DNA from: UBA10649 sp963793105
Lineage (GTDB): Bacteria; Actinomycetota; Actinomycetes; S36-B12
Assembly (NCBI GenBank): GCA_963793105.1
Contig: CAWBZB010000006.1
Coordinates: 124,001-188,000 of the forward strand
Direction: 5' to 3'
DNA: 64,000 nucleotides
The notes under the pieces were generated by a model, which was given only the letters and a program-made list of their open reading frames with translations, was not told the origin of the DNA and made no database searches. This document shows, piece by piece, positions 7,669 through 17,325 of this stretch. Positions within the stretch are counted from its first letter, which is position 1. Each line of letters begins with the position of its first letter. Made by a program: the position numbers and the translations under genes.

Positions 7669-8671
7669 TCAGCCCAGCAGCGCGAGCAGATCGGCCTCGT
7701 CCGCATCGGCGAGCCCGGCCCGCCTCGGTCCCTGACGGGTCCCGGAGAGCTCCCAGTCCAGCCCGTCACGCAGGGTCTGGGCCAGCGGTCGTGGTCGCAG
7801 GCCCTCCGCCCTCGCCCGGGCATTGCTGCGGGCACCGAACCCCCGCCACTCCGGATCGCCGATCCACAGGGGCAGGGACCGCTCACCCATCCACGGCTGC
7901 ACTCCGTGCTCCTGCAGCCACTGCCCGTCAGCCGCGCGGAGCTCCGAATTCGACCCGGCGATCGCCTGCGCCAGTTCCAGGTGTTCGCCCAGGCTCACCG
8001 GGTCGCCCGACCACGTTGAAGATCCCGCCGGTATCTCGACCCGCAGCATCGAGCACCCAGCCCACGAGATCGCGTGCATCGATCACCTGCGTCGCCTCGT
8101 CGAAGGAATCGGGCACGAGCACCGCGCGGCTCGTCCCTCGGGCCCTCGCGAAGCGCCAGGGCCAGTAGGTCGTGCGGCCCGTCGCGTCGCCGGGTCCGCC
8201 GATCAGCCCGGCCCGGGCGATCAGGGAGCGCGCCGACCCGAAGGCGTCCATCACGAGCTGCTCGCAGCGCACCTTCGCCGCACCGTACGCCTCCGGACCG
8301 GCTCCCGGCTCCGTGTCATCCGGCCAGGCTTCGACGAGATCCGCGTCCTCGTCGGCACCCACCACTGACGAATCCGCGTACACGCTCCCGGTGGAGATGA
8401 AGACATAGTGCTGGGCGTGGCCCGCCAGTGCCTCGACCGCGCGCGACACGTGGCGAGGATCACGGCTGACATCGACGACGACGTCCCACCGTCCGTCCAG
8501 CGCACCCAGCGCATCCGGCTCGTCGCGGTCGAGCTCGACGAACGCACCGGACGTCGGCGGATTCCCGCTCACGCCGCGGGCGGCGCAGGTGACATCCGCG
8601 CCCCGCGACGTCGCCTGACGCGCGAACTCGCGGCCGAGCCAGGCGGTACCTCCGAGGACCAGCAGACGCAT
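7669..8671 (-). CDS. NAD(P)-dependent epimerase/dehydratase-like protein (one apparent frameshift)
   Basis: An extended short-chain dehydrogenase/reductase fold. The Rossmann motif LVLGGTAWLGREFA is at the N-terminus, STGSVYAD lies near residue 95 and the YGAAK catalytic pair near 130. The C-terminal WIGDPEWRGF and the tail come from a different frame. One extra base in the C run at 8006-8008 (NVV to GDPVSLGEH) accounts for the switch; removing it gives 333 codons. The substrate is unknown; relatives act on nucleotide sugars or are uncharacterised. The start ATG has TACTCT 6 bases upstream. The break is most likely a sequencing error. Confidence 0.75.
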
Positions 8672-8677
8672 CGGGTC

Positions 8678-8683
8678 AGAGTA
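8678..8683 (-). promoter_or_regulatory. Probable leaderless -10 (TACTCT)
   Basis: Minus-strand TACTCT ends 6 bases before the ATG at 8671. Confidence 0.5.
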
Positions 8684-8771
8684 CGGCCAGTTGCCCCGTT
8701 CGCCCTCGGTTGACCGAACCGACCGTCATGATCAGCACAACGACCGCTCCGGTCGCCGACTGGAGGCCACG

Positions 8772-9119
8772 GTGCCCGAGAACCCTCACGACCCCACGAT
8801 CACCGATCCGGAGCTCTACTCGGTGGCCTTCGAGAACGACCGCGTGCGCGTCCTTCGGTACCACGACCGCCCGGGCGACCGCACCCATCCGCACGAGCAC
8901 CCCGACAGCGTCATGGTCACCCTGAGCTCCTTCGACCGGCGACTCGCCCACGGCGATCAGGAGATCACGGTCTCGGTCCCCTCGGGGGAGATCCGGTGGC
9001 TCGACGCCCAACGGCATTCGGGCGAGAATGTGGGCGAGACCGACACCGTGACCGTCTTCATCGAACTGAAGGAGCCGGCCCCGGAGGGCTCAGCCGGACG
9101 GCTCGGCCCCCAGACCTAG
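8772..9119 (+). CDS. Small cupin-domain protein
   Basis: A 115-residue cupin. RVLRYHDRPGDRTHPHEHPDS carries the metal-binding His cluster (HPHEH), and the second motif lies near residues 85-95 (RHSGENVG). The start GTG at 8772 has GGAGG six bases upstream; an earlier in-frame ATG would give a disordered extension without a ribosome site. Single-domain cupins of this kind have no fixed function. The TfoX-like gene follows 16 bases later and is probably cotranscribed. Confidence 0.75.
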   Translation: MPENPHDPTITDPELYSVAFENDRVRVLRYHDRPGDRTHPHEHPDSVMVTLSSFDRRLAHGDQEITVSVPSGEIRWLDAQRHSGENVGETDTVTVFIELKEPAPEGSAGRLGPQT

Positions 9120-9135
9120 GCGAGGAGCCGCAGCC

Positions 9136-9465
9136 ATGGCCTACGACGAGACCCTGGCGGAGCGGGTGCGGCGGGTCGCCGCGGACATCGACGGCGACCT
9201 GACCGAGCGCAAGATGTTCGGCGGCCTGGCGTTCATGCTCGAGGGCCGCATGTTCGTGGGGATCATCGGCGACGAGCTGATGCTACGACTGGGCGAGGCG
9301 GAGGCCGATCGAGCACTGGGGCGACCGCATGTCCGGGAGATGGACTTCACCGGGCGCACCATGAAGGGATACGTCTACGTCGGCTCCGCGGGCTTGAAGG
9401 GGCGGTCTCTGCGTACCTGGGTGCAGCGCGCCGCGGACTTCGTGCGGACCCTGCCACCGAAGTAG
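9136..9465 (+). CDS. TfoX/Sxy N-terminal-domain protein
   Basis: A 109-residue protein that is the TfoX N-terminal domain alone; RKMFGGLAFMLEGRMFVGI is the family signature. The C-terminal helix-hairpin-helix half found in competence regulators is missing, as is common in actinobacterial homologues. These are usually annotated TfoX/Sxy family with no proven competence role. It lies just after the cupin gene. Confidence 0.82.
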   Translation: MAYDETLAERVRRVAADIDGDLTERKMFGGLAFMLEGRMFVGIIGDELMLRLGEAEADRALGRPHVREMDFTGRTMKGYVYVGSAGLKGRSLRTWVQRAADFVRTLPPK

Positions 9466-9495
9466 CCGAGCCGCGCGGCACCACCGTGCAACCGC

Positions 9496-9969
9496 CTAGC
9501 GACCCTCGTACGCGGCCTGGAGCGCAGCGATGTCGATCCTGCCCATCTGCAGCATGGCCTGCGTCGCCCGAGCGGCGCCGGCCGGGTCGGGCCCGCCGAC
9601 GAGGCCGGCTAGCGCGGAGGGCACGACCTGCCAGCTCACGCCGAACCGGTCGACGAGCCAGCCGCACATGCTCTCCTCGCCACCGTCCGTCAGTCGTTCC
9701 CAGTAGTGGTCGACCTCTGCCTGGTCGTCGCACTCGACGACGAACGACACCGCCGGCGTGAAGGCGAACAGCGGACCGCCGTTGATCGCCGTGAACGGCC
9801 GGCCATCGAGTTCGAAGGACACGGTGGCGACGTCCTGCTCCTTGCCGGGTCGCCTGTCATGGAAGACGTCATCGCCGACGATCCGCGAGTTCGGGAAGAC
9901 CGACACGTAGAAGTCGGCCGCCTCGAGGGCCCGATCGTCGAACCACAGGAACGTCGAGATGCCGTTCAT
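9496..9969 (-). CDS. VOC-superfamily protein, PhnB-like
   Basis: A 157-residue protein of the PhnB/3-dmu-9_3-mt branch of the vicinal-oxygen-chelate fold. The start is ISTFLWFDDRALEAADFYVSVF and the middle FTAINGGPLFAFTPAVSFVV. The late WLVDRFGVSWQVVP segment is the family signature. It is the last gene of a four-gene minus-strand run; its ATG overlaps the stop of the glycosidase-like gene (ATGA). Metal binding is likely but the reaction is unknown. Confidence 0.85.
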   Translation of the reverse strand: MNGISTFLWFDDRALEAADFYVSVFPNSRIVGDDVFHDRRPGKEQDVATVSFELDGRPFTAINGGPLFAFTPAVSFVVECDDQAEVDHYWERLTDGGEESMCGWLVDRFGVSWQVVPSALAGLVGGPDPAGAARATQAMLQMGRIDIAALQAAYEGR

Positions 9970-11527
9970 GACAGCCGGACCGGACTTCCCGAGATGGCTA
10001 TCTGGGCGCCCGCACCCGCGCTCGAACCATCGAGCGAGGTCACGAGGGAGACCCCCGACGGGGCCGGGATCGAGGCCGCGGAGCCATCATCGGTGTAGGC
10101 GACGTAGAAGCGGACCCGGTCGCGATCGAAGTTGCACAGCACTGCCGTCCCCGTCGTCGAGCAGCCGCTGAACGTCGATCCCACGAGCCACTCCCTGGTC
10201 GTGGCGTAGGCCCGCGTCGAGGAGTAGCCGTTCCACATCTGGATGCCCAGCAGGCGGTACTCCGGAGTCCAGGCGTACCAGTAGCTCCGGGCGATCCCGT
10301 ATCGCAGGGAGTCCAGGTAGGTCCGCGCGACATACGCCGGGATCTCGGCCTCGGGGATGGCGCGAGCCGCCTCGCCGGTCCCCGGGATTCGTGATCCCGT
10401 AGTTGATCTCGGTCTCCCAGATCGGCCTGGCGGGCGCGTCCGCGATGCGCAGCGCGGTCTTCATCATGCCCAGCAGGTACGTCCGGTCCGCCGGAGTGCC
10501 GGCCGCGGTCGGGTACAGGTGCACGGAGTAGGCATCGACCGGCCAGCCCAGAACGCCCAGGGCCGTCAGGTACTCCGGATAGAACTCGGTGAAGCCCTTG
10601 ACCCAGCGCGAGCCCGTGGACGCCGCGACCACGGTGGCGCCCGGCTGCATCCGCTTGATGACGGCGTAGGCCCGCGCCGTGAGATCGGCCATGAGTTCGG
10701 GCGTCCCGCGCCAGAACTGGGAGATGTTCGCCTCGTTCCAGATCTGGTACGCGGCGATGCGGCCGCCGTAGCGATTCACGCACGGCCCGCACGTAGTCCT
10801 CGAACAGCCCCGGATCGGACATGGGCATCGACGACCCCGGTCCGGCGAACTCGCTGCCGGGGGCCGGTCCGATCGCGGCCCATTCGGGGGTGCCGCCGAG
10901 CACGAGCAGCACCTCCTGGCCGGCCGCCCCGGCCGAGGCGACCGCACGATCGAGTGCTCCCCACTGGAAGTTGCCGCGGGTGCGCTCGATCATGTTCCAC
11001 GAGGTCGACGTGTCCCACAGGCGCACGGTGCCGGCGGACTCCGGCGTCCCGATGATCGGATGGCTTCCGAACAGGGTCCCCGTCACGGCGACGCCGGACT
11101 CGGGAATGTCGGCGTTGTCGGGTGCAGTCGGCCGGTAGGGGTTCGCGATCCGCACGCTGGTCGTCCTGACCTGGGGTTTGAGCCCCTTCGCGGTGACGGT
11201 GACCCGCAGCCACACGCGACCCGTGGTCTCCCCCGTCTGCACGGTGAAGGACTTGAGCCCGTCGGCCGCCACCGTCCACCTCGACAGGGGCGTGAACGTG
11301 ACTCCGTCACGCGAGGCTGTCAGTCGGGCGATCCGCCTGACCGGCTTCGACGCCGGCGGCACCGTGATGTCGAGCAGGAAGTCACCGTACGCCGGTGCCG
11401 ACTCGGGGGCCGTGAGCTCGATCGGCGGACGTCGCGAGGGCTCCTGCGCTGCGGCCGGGGGCGCGACGCCGACAAGCAGGACGAGTGCGATGAACGAGCC
11501 GACGCCGGAACGCCACGATCGCCTCAT
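9966..11527 (-). CDS. Secreted clan GH-A (GH39-like) glycosidase-like protein (two apparent frameshifts)
   Basis: Bridging two single-base insertions (about 10778-10783, and the C run 10380-10383) gives a 519-residue protein. It has a signal peptide (SFIALVLLVGVAPPAAAQ, about residues 11-28), then a beta-sandwich domain to about residue 135, then a TIM-barrel. The barrel carries YQIWNEANI (acid/base Glu) and WETEINYG (likely nucleophile Glu), the paired glutamates of clan A glycosidases. A beta-rich tail follows. The start overlaps the stop of the ABM gene (ATGA) and the stop overlaps the VOC start. The substrate is unknown. Confidence 0.75.
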
Positions 11528-11847
11528 CGGGTGGCGCCCTCACGCTCGGTCATCCCGTAGTCGCGGTCCACATGAGCCACGGTAACCCGATAGGCCTCGT
11601 AGAGGTCGGTCATGCCGCGACGCTGCGCCTCACGGTGCTCAAGATCGGCCTTCCAGGCGATCACCGACTCCTCGTCACGGAAGTACGCGACGGTGACGCC
11701 TTCGCGGGTGCGCGGGTCCCGCACGCTCGTCATCTCGAGGAACCCGGGATGGTCGCGCACGAGCTCGGCCATGCGGGTCGAGAGCGCCTCGTACTCCTCC
11801 TCGCCCGTCGTCGACCGGCGAGAGGTGAAGATCACGACGACACTCAC
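11524..11847 (-). CDS. Antibiotic biosynthesis monooxygenase (ABM) domain protein
   Basis: A 107-residue dimeric alpha+beta-barrel (ABM) domain. Diagnostic parts are the N-terminal VVVIFTSR strand, HPGFLEMTSVRDPRTREGVTV and FRDEESVIAWKADLEH. The family includes heme-degrading and small quinone-forming monooxygenases, but many members are uncharacterised. The GTG start overlaps the SRPBCC stop (GTGA) and its own stop overlaps the glycosidase-like start. Confidence 0.82.
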   Translation of the reverse strand: MSVVVIFTSRRSTTGEEEYEALSTRMAELVRDHPGFLEMTSVRDPRTREGVTVAYFRDEESVIAWKADLEHREAQRRGMTDLYEAYRVTVAHVDRDYGMTEREGATR

Positions 11848-12317
11848 GGAGGTCCGTCCTCGACATAGGCCTTCAGTCGCACGAGGGTCTTGGCGACCGC
11901 GACCTGGTTGTTCGCGTACGCGTTGATGAGGAGCAGCGAGGGCGGGAACAGCGCCGTCCTACCGTCGAAGGTCTCGGTCACCAGCGTCGACGTGTCGTCG
12001 ACCGGCTCGAGCTCGTACCTCCAGCGGTGCCGGTTGGGGTGGCACCACGCGATCCTCCTCCCCTCCTCGAACTCCACCACCGTGTTGTCCGTCCGGTAGG
12101 GGACCTTGATCCGCATCCCCATGCCGAAGTGCGCGCCCTTCGACAGCCGCTCGGGACCGGACACCATGCGCTGCACCGTGCCCGAGCCGTCGAAGCGGGC
12201 ATGCAGGCTCGGATCGGCCAGCACCTCGAAGATCTCCGACGCGGGGGCGTCGATGACGATCCGAGCGGCCTTCGCCCATCGGGAGCCAGTGTCGATGATC
12301 TCTGCTCGGGTGCTCAC
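11844..12317 (-). CDS. SRPBCC (START-like) family protein
   Basis: A 157-residue polyketide-cyclase/dehydrase-like fold. Diagnostic parts are RIVIDAPASEIFEVLADPSLHARFDG near the N-terminus, then VVEFEEGRRIAWCHPN, and a long C-terminal helix (INAYANNQVAVAKTLVRLKAYVE). It likely binds a hydrophobic ligand. It opens the coupled run SRPBCC-ABM-glycosidase-VOC. The GTG start at 12317 has TAGGGT 7 bases upstream, and that hexamer overlaps the -10 of cruF on the other strand. Confidence 0.82.
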   Translation of the reverse strand: MSTRAEIIDTGSRWAKAARIVIDAPASEIFEVLADPSLHARFDGSGTVQRMVSGPERLSKGAHFGMGMRIKVPYRTDNTVVEFEEGRRIAWCHPNRHRWRYELEPVDDTSTLVTETFDGRTALFPPSLLLINAYANNQVAVAKTLVRLKAYVEDGPP

Positions 12318-12324
12318 GCACCCA

Positions 12325-12334
12325 ACCCTAGACT
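12325..12334. promoter_or_regulatory. Overlapping divergent -10 elements
   Basis: ACCCTAGACT contains TAGGGT on the minus strand (12330-12325) and TAGACT on the plus strand (12329-12334), sharing two bases. Each ends 7 bases before a GTG start (12317 minus, 12342 plus). The two leaderless promoters should compete for RNA polymerase. Confidence 0.6.
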
Positions 12335-12341
12335 CGTCGAC

Positions 12342-13142
12342 GTGAGCGTCAGGGTCTACACAGGGCCGCACTCGAACAGAGGCGGCGGTCCGTCGGGGTG
12401 GCTCCTCTACCTGCCCTGGTTGTTCGCGGCCCTGACGATCCTGGGGCAGATCGCCTGGGTGCTCCTCGACGACCAGGGGCGCACGGCGCTCAGCATCCTC
12501 ACCGTCGTCACGTTCTTCCTCGCCAGCGCCAGTCACGCCTTCCTCAATCGGGGTGCGGCGTGGGCCGGCGCCTTCCTGGGCATCACGCTGGCCTTCGGCT
12601 GGTTCATCGAGCGGCTGGGACTGGCCACGTCCTTCCCGTTCGGGACATACGAGTACTCCTCCGCCCTCGGTCTCGCCGTCGCCGGGGTGCCGATCGTCAT
12701 CCCGATGGCCTGGTCGATGATGGCCTACCCGTGCCTCCTCGCCGCCCAGCGGCTGTCGACGACGGGGCTCGGAACCGCCCTCATCGGCGGCTGGGTACTG
12801 GCGGCCTGGGACCTGTTCCTCGACCCGCAGATGGTCGGGCAGGGGTACTGGACGTGGTCGGAGGTCGGCTGGTCCCTTCCCGGGATCCCAGGGATCCCCC
12901 TGCAGAACTTCCTCGGCTGGTTCCTCAGCGCCATGGTCCTCATGTGGCTGCTCGACCGACTCCCGCGGAAGGTGGCCTCGGACGCGGTGCCCACCACGCT
13001 GCTCACGTGGGTGTTCGCGTCCAACGTCCTGGCCAACCTGGTGTTCTTCGACCGACCGGGGGTCGCCATCTGGGGCGGGGTGTGCATGGGGCTCGTTGTC
13101 GTGCCCTTCCTGTGGCGGCTGTGGAGCCAGCCGCAATGGTGA
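12342..13142 (+). CDS. cruF: Carotenoid 1',2'-hydratase, CruF family
   Basis: A 266-residue membrane protein of the CruF/DUF422 'carotenoid biosynthesis protein' family, with about seven hydrophobic segments. It contains the conserved FGTYEYSSALG, PMAWSMMAYPC and WDLFLDPQMV (acidic, probably catalytic). CruF adds water to the psi end of acyclic or monocyclic carotenoids to give a 1'-hydroxyl. The GTG start has TAGACT 7 bases upstream. The stop overlaps the cruG start (GTGA), so cruF-cruG-crtD form an operon. The pairing with a GT2 enzyme strongly supports this role. Confidence 0.85.
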   Translation: MSVRVYTGPHSNRGGGPSGWLLYLPWLFAALTILGQIAWVLLDDQGRTALSILTVVTFFLASASHAFLNRGAAWAGAFLGITLAFGWFIERLGLATSFPFGTYEYSSALGLAVAGVPIVIPMAWSMMAYPCLLAAQRLSTTGLGTALIGGWVLAAWDLFLDPQMVGQGYWTWSEVGWSLPGIPGIPLQNFLGWFLSAMVLMWLLDRLPRKVASDAVPTTLLTWVFASNVLANLVFFDRPGVAIWGGVCMGLVVVPFLWRLWSQPQW

Positions 13143-14295
13143 CCTCCCGGCCCTTCACGGCCCTCGTGGCCGCCGGCGCGGCTGACGGCCATCGCGATCG
13201 CCGTGCACACGGCGGTGAACCTGCGCCACCTGCGCCGCCCGGCCGCCGATGCCCCCGAGGTCGCAGAGCCCGTCACCGTGCTCATCCCCGCCCGGAACGA
13301 GGCCGGACATATCGGGACGACTGTTCGCTCGGCCCTCGCACAGACGGGCGTGCCGGATCTGTCGGTCGTCGTCCTGGACGACGACTCTGCGGACGAGACG
13401 GCGGCGATCGTCAGCGGCCTGGCCCGGTCGGACGCCCGGCTGTCCTGGGAAACCGGCACGGGGTCCCCGCCTCCGGGCTGGCTGGGCAAGCCCTGGGCCT
13501 GCGCCCGACTCGCCGAAGTCGCGGGGGGTTCCGTGCTGGTCTTCGTCGACGCGGACGTCGTGCTTCTGCCGCACGCGGTCCGGGCCGTCGTCGACACCCT
13601 GCGATCGGGCGACTTCGCCATGGTGGCCCCCTATCCGCGGCAACTGGCCGGCACCTGGCTCGAGCGACTGGTCCAGCCGCTCGTCACCTGGTCATGGGTG
13701 GCCACGATGCCCCTGGGATGGGCCGAGGCCTCCACGCGACCTTCGCTGTCCGCCGCGAACGGGCAGTTCCTCGTCGTCGACGCCGCGGTCCTACCGTTCC
13801 ATCGGCGGCCACGCCGCCGTGCGTCACGAGGTCATCGAGGATGTCGCCCTGATGCGCTCCCTCAAGGTCGCGGGCCACCACGCGGCCACCGTCGACGGAT
13901 CCGAGCTCGCCACCTGCCGGATGTACGAGGGCGCCGATGCCGTCGTGGCCGGATACGGGAAGTCGCTGTGGTCGGCCTTCAACGGGGCGCCGGGATCGAT
14001 CGCCGTCTGCGCCTTCCTGGCCGTGGTCTACGTCCTGCCTGCGGCGGCCGCGGCCGGGGGCCCGGACCGGCGGACCCGGGCGATCGGGCTGGCCGGGTAC
14101 GCGGCCGGCGTCGCCAGCCGCGCGATGGTGGCCCGACGCACCGGCGAGCGCCTCATGCCCGACTCGTTCGGCCAGCCGGCATCGATCGTCGCGTTCCTCG
14201 CGCTGACGGTGGTCTCGTGGCAGCGACACCTCGCCGGCACCAACTCCTGGAAGGGCCGCCCGGTCACGGTCGGCTCCGCGGGGCAGGTCCGGTGA
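13139..14295 (+). CDS. cruG: Family 2 glycosyltransferase, CruG-like (two apparent frameshifts)
   Basis: Read across two extra bases (GG at 13180-13181 and CC at 13790-13791), the region gives 384 residues. An N-terminal membrane helix (FTALVAAGALTAIAIAV) precedes a GT-A domain with VTVLIPARNEAGHI, VVVLDDDSADETA and the DXD-like VFVDADVVLL. Two C-terminal hydrophobic segments end the protein. CruG enzymes attach a sugar to the hydroxylated carotenoid end. The start overlaps the cruF stop and the stop overlaps the crtD-like start, both GTGA. Neither frameshift hits a variable linker, which favours sequencing error. Confidence 0.78.
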
Positions 14296-15829
14296 CGGCG
14301 GCCGGAGCCGGCCCTGCCGACGTCGTGGTGGTCGGAGCGGGAGTCGGCGGCATGGCCGTCGCGGCGAGACTCGCGGTGCGCCGGCACCGGGTCACCGTCG
14401 TCGAGCAGTCCCCCCACCTACGGCGGCAAGCTCGCCCGCTATGAGCGGGACGGCTACGTGTTCGACACCGGCCCGAGCCTGTTCACCCTGCCGGCCGTCT
14501 ATCGGGACCTGTTCCTCAAGACCGGAGGTCCGCTCGAGGACGTCGTGGACCTGCAGCCGGTCGAGCCCGCCTTCGGCTACCACTTCGCCGACGGCACCTC
14601 GGTCACCGTGCCCGGGGTTGATCCTGCCCGCGCCGCGGCCGCGTTCGGGAACGCCTTCGGGGGCACGGCCGAAGAGGACTGGCGACGCCTCATCGACCGA
14701 GGCGGCCAGATGTGGCGCATCACGCGTGAGCCCTTCCTCCAGTCGCCGCTCCAGGGGTGGCGAAGCCTGCTCAGCCTGGCGCGTGATCCCTCCGACATCC
14801 GGACCGTCGCGCCCCGGACCTCGCTGCGAGACCTGGGCCGTGAGTACCTCGGCGACCCCCGACTGCGTCAGGTGCTGGACCGCTACGCCACGTACACCGG
14901 TTCCGACCCGCGAAAGGCGCCTGCCGTGCTCGCGACGGTGCCCTACATGGAGGAGACCTTCGGGGCGTGGCACCTCGGCGGCGGCCTCGGCACCCTCGCG
15001 GACGCGCTTGCTGGGCGTTGCGCCGAACGGGGCGTCACCCTGCGCCTGGAGACCGAGGTGACGCGCATCGAACTGGCCGAGGGCCGGGTCAGCGGCGTGA
15101 CGCTGGCGGGCGGCGAGTTCCTTCCCGCCTCCATCGTGGTGGCGAACGCGGACGCCCGGCTGGTGTACTCCGACCTCGTCGACGACCCGCGCGCTGCCCG
15201 AGTCGACCGGGACCTGGCCAAGACGACTCCCTCGCTGGCGGGCTTCGTCCTGCTCCTTGCCGTGCGCGGGCGGACCCCCGGGCTGCGGCACCACAACGTC
15301 TGGTTCCCGGCCGACTACGACGGCGAGTTCGACGACATCTTCGGTCGCCGGCCTCGGCCGGTCGACGATCCCGCCATCTACGTGTGCGCCCCCGACGACC
15401 CGCTCATGCGCCCCGACGACGAGAGCGAGTCGTGGTTCGTTCTCGTCAACGCCCCTCGCCACGGGCACGGCACTCCCGGCACCGTGGACTGGGAGGAACC
15501 CGGCCTCGCCGAGTGCGTACGCCGACCACGTCCTCTCCCGTCTGGCCGAACGCGGGATGGACATCCGGGACCGCATCGTCTGGCGTGAGACGCGCAGCCC
15601 GGCCGACCTCATGCGGGCCACCCGGGCACCTGGCGGCGCGATCTACGGCACCTCCAGCAACGGATCCCGAGCGGCGTTCCAGCGCCCGGCGAACCAGTCC
15701 CCCATTCCCGGGCTGTACCTGGTCGGCGGCTCGTCGCATCCCGGCGGAGGGCTGCCGCTGGTCGGCATGGGTGCCGAGATCGTCGCCGGACTCATCGACG
15801 GCGAGCAGCCGACCGCTAGTCGGGGTTGA
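14292..15829 (+). CDS. Carotenoid desaturase, CrtD-like (two apparent frameshifts)
   Basis: Removing one C from the six at 14410-14415 and one base near 15514-15518 gives 511 residues of the CrtI/CrtD FAD family. The dinucleotide motif VVVVGAGVGGMAVAARLA is at the N-terminus, followed by YGGKLARYERDGYVFDTGPS. The C-terminal GLYLVGGSSHPGGGLPLVGMG is typical. Because a separate crtI exists at 19374 and this gene follows cruF-cruG, a C-3',4' desaturase (CrtD) role is inferred; another crtI-type step cannot be excluded. The 3' end overlaps the antiporter gene by 14 bases on the opposite strand. Confidence 0.75.
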
Positions 15830-17307
15830 GCCACCGGGCGAGCCGACCCCGGCTCGCCACGTCTCGGATCCGCTCCTCCGTCGCGACCCGCACCTCCTCG
15901 GTCGCCACCACCAGCACCCGGTCACCGACGCGGAAGCGGGTGTGCACGTCCGGGACGATCGCGGTCTCCCCCCGGACGACGAGGGCGACCACCGCCCCCT
16001 CCGGGAGGCCGACCTCGGTCACGAAGGTCCCCACGAGCGCCGACCCCGCCGGCACGTCGATCCCGAGGACCTGCGCGTTCATCCCGTCCAGTGGGGCACT
16101 CTCCAGCTCCAGCTCGACGGCCTCGTCCGGCTTCACCATGCCGAGTCGTCGCCCCGCGACCCGGATGAGCGGGCACCTGCACGAGCATGAGCACGAGCAC
16201 GACGATGAGCGTGACGTCGAAGACGAGCTGGGCCCCGGGGACGCCCAGCCCGAGGGGGATCGCCGCGAACACGATGGGCACGGCACCCCGCAGCCCCGCG
16301 ATGGAGGCGAAGGCGATGGTCGCGCGGGGCATGCGGAACGGCGCGAGGGACACCAGTGAGGCCACCGGCCGCGCCACGATCAGGATCAGCGCGGAGAGGG
16401 CAAGGGCCAGCGGTACCGCCTCCGGAAGGGAGCCCACGTCGGCCAGCGCGCCCAGCATGAAGAACAGGCCGATCTCGGCGATCCAGGCCAGGCCGTCCGC
16501 GAAGCCCACGATGGAACGTCGATGCGGGAGCCGCGCAGCCGACCCGATGATCACGGCCGACACGTAGACGGCCAGGAACCCTGAGGAGTGCAGGAGGGTG
16601 GCCAGCCCGTACGCCCCGATCGTGAGCGAGAGCGCGGCGATCGGGTACAGGCCGACGGCCGGCAGCGCCAGCCGAGGCAGCAGCCAGCGGCCGGCGAAGC
16701 CGACGCCGATGCCGACCAGGGCCCCCCCGACCAGCTCGAGGACCACGAGGAGCGGGATCTGCCAGTAGGGCGTCGTGTCGAACGCGCCGCTGGAGACGAT
16801 GGCCACGAGTACGACGACGGGCGCGTCGTTGAATCCCGCCTCGGCCTCCAGCAGAGTGCCCACCCTGCTCGAGATCCGCATGCGTCGCATCACCGAGAAC
16901 ATCGCCGCCGCGTCGGTGGCCGCGAGCACGGCGCCGATGATGATCGCGTTCTGCAGCGAGAGGTCGAAGACCATGACCAGCGGGACGGCGACCACGATGA
17001 TGCTGACGGCGACCCCGACGGACGCGAGGGTGATGGCCGGCCACATCACCGGACGCAGTTGGTCCAACCTGGTGGTCAGGCCGCCCTGGGCGAGAATCAG
17101 CACCAGGGCCGAGTAACCCAGCACGGTGGCGAGCTGCGCGTCCTGCACATGCAGGGCCGGAAAGATGGTGCCGAGCACGAGGCCGAGCAGCAGGTAGAGC
17201 AGGAGGCCGGGAACGCCGAGCCGGCCGGCGAGGCGCACGCCGATGACCGACACGAGCACGATCAGGGCGCCGATGAGGAGCGCAGGAGCCAGCTCCTCGA
17301 GCGTCAT
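15816..17307 (-). CDS. CPA1 cation/proton antiporter with C-terminal RCK/TrkA-C domain (one apparent frameshift)
   Basis: A 496-residue NhaP2-like K+ or Na+/H+ antiporter once the extra base at 16171-16173 is removed. About twelve hydrophobic segments fill residues 1-380. The exchange core carries AATDAAAMFSVMRR and AGFNDAPVVVLV (the ND pair of CPA1 antiporters). A regulatory TrkA-C-like domain (VALVVRGETAIVPDVHTRFRVG, then GDRVLVVAT) ends the protein; the frameshift falls in the linker before it. It starts 18 bases after metF on the same strand and is probably cotranscribed with it. Confidence 0.82.
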
Positions 17308-17325
17308 CGCAAATCCCCGCCGCGA

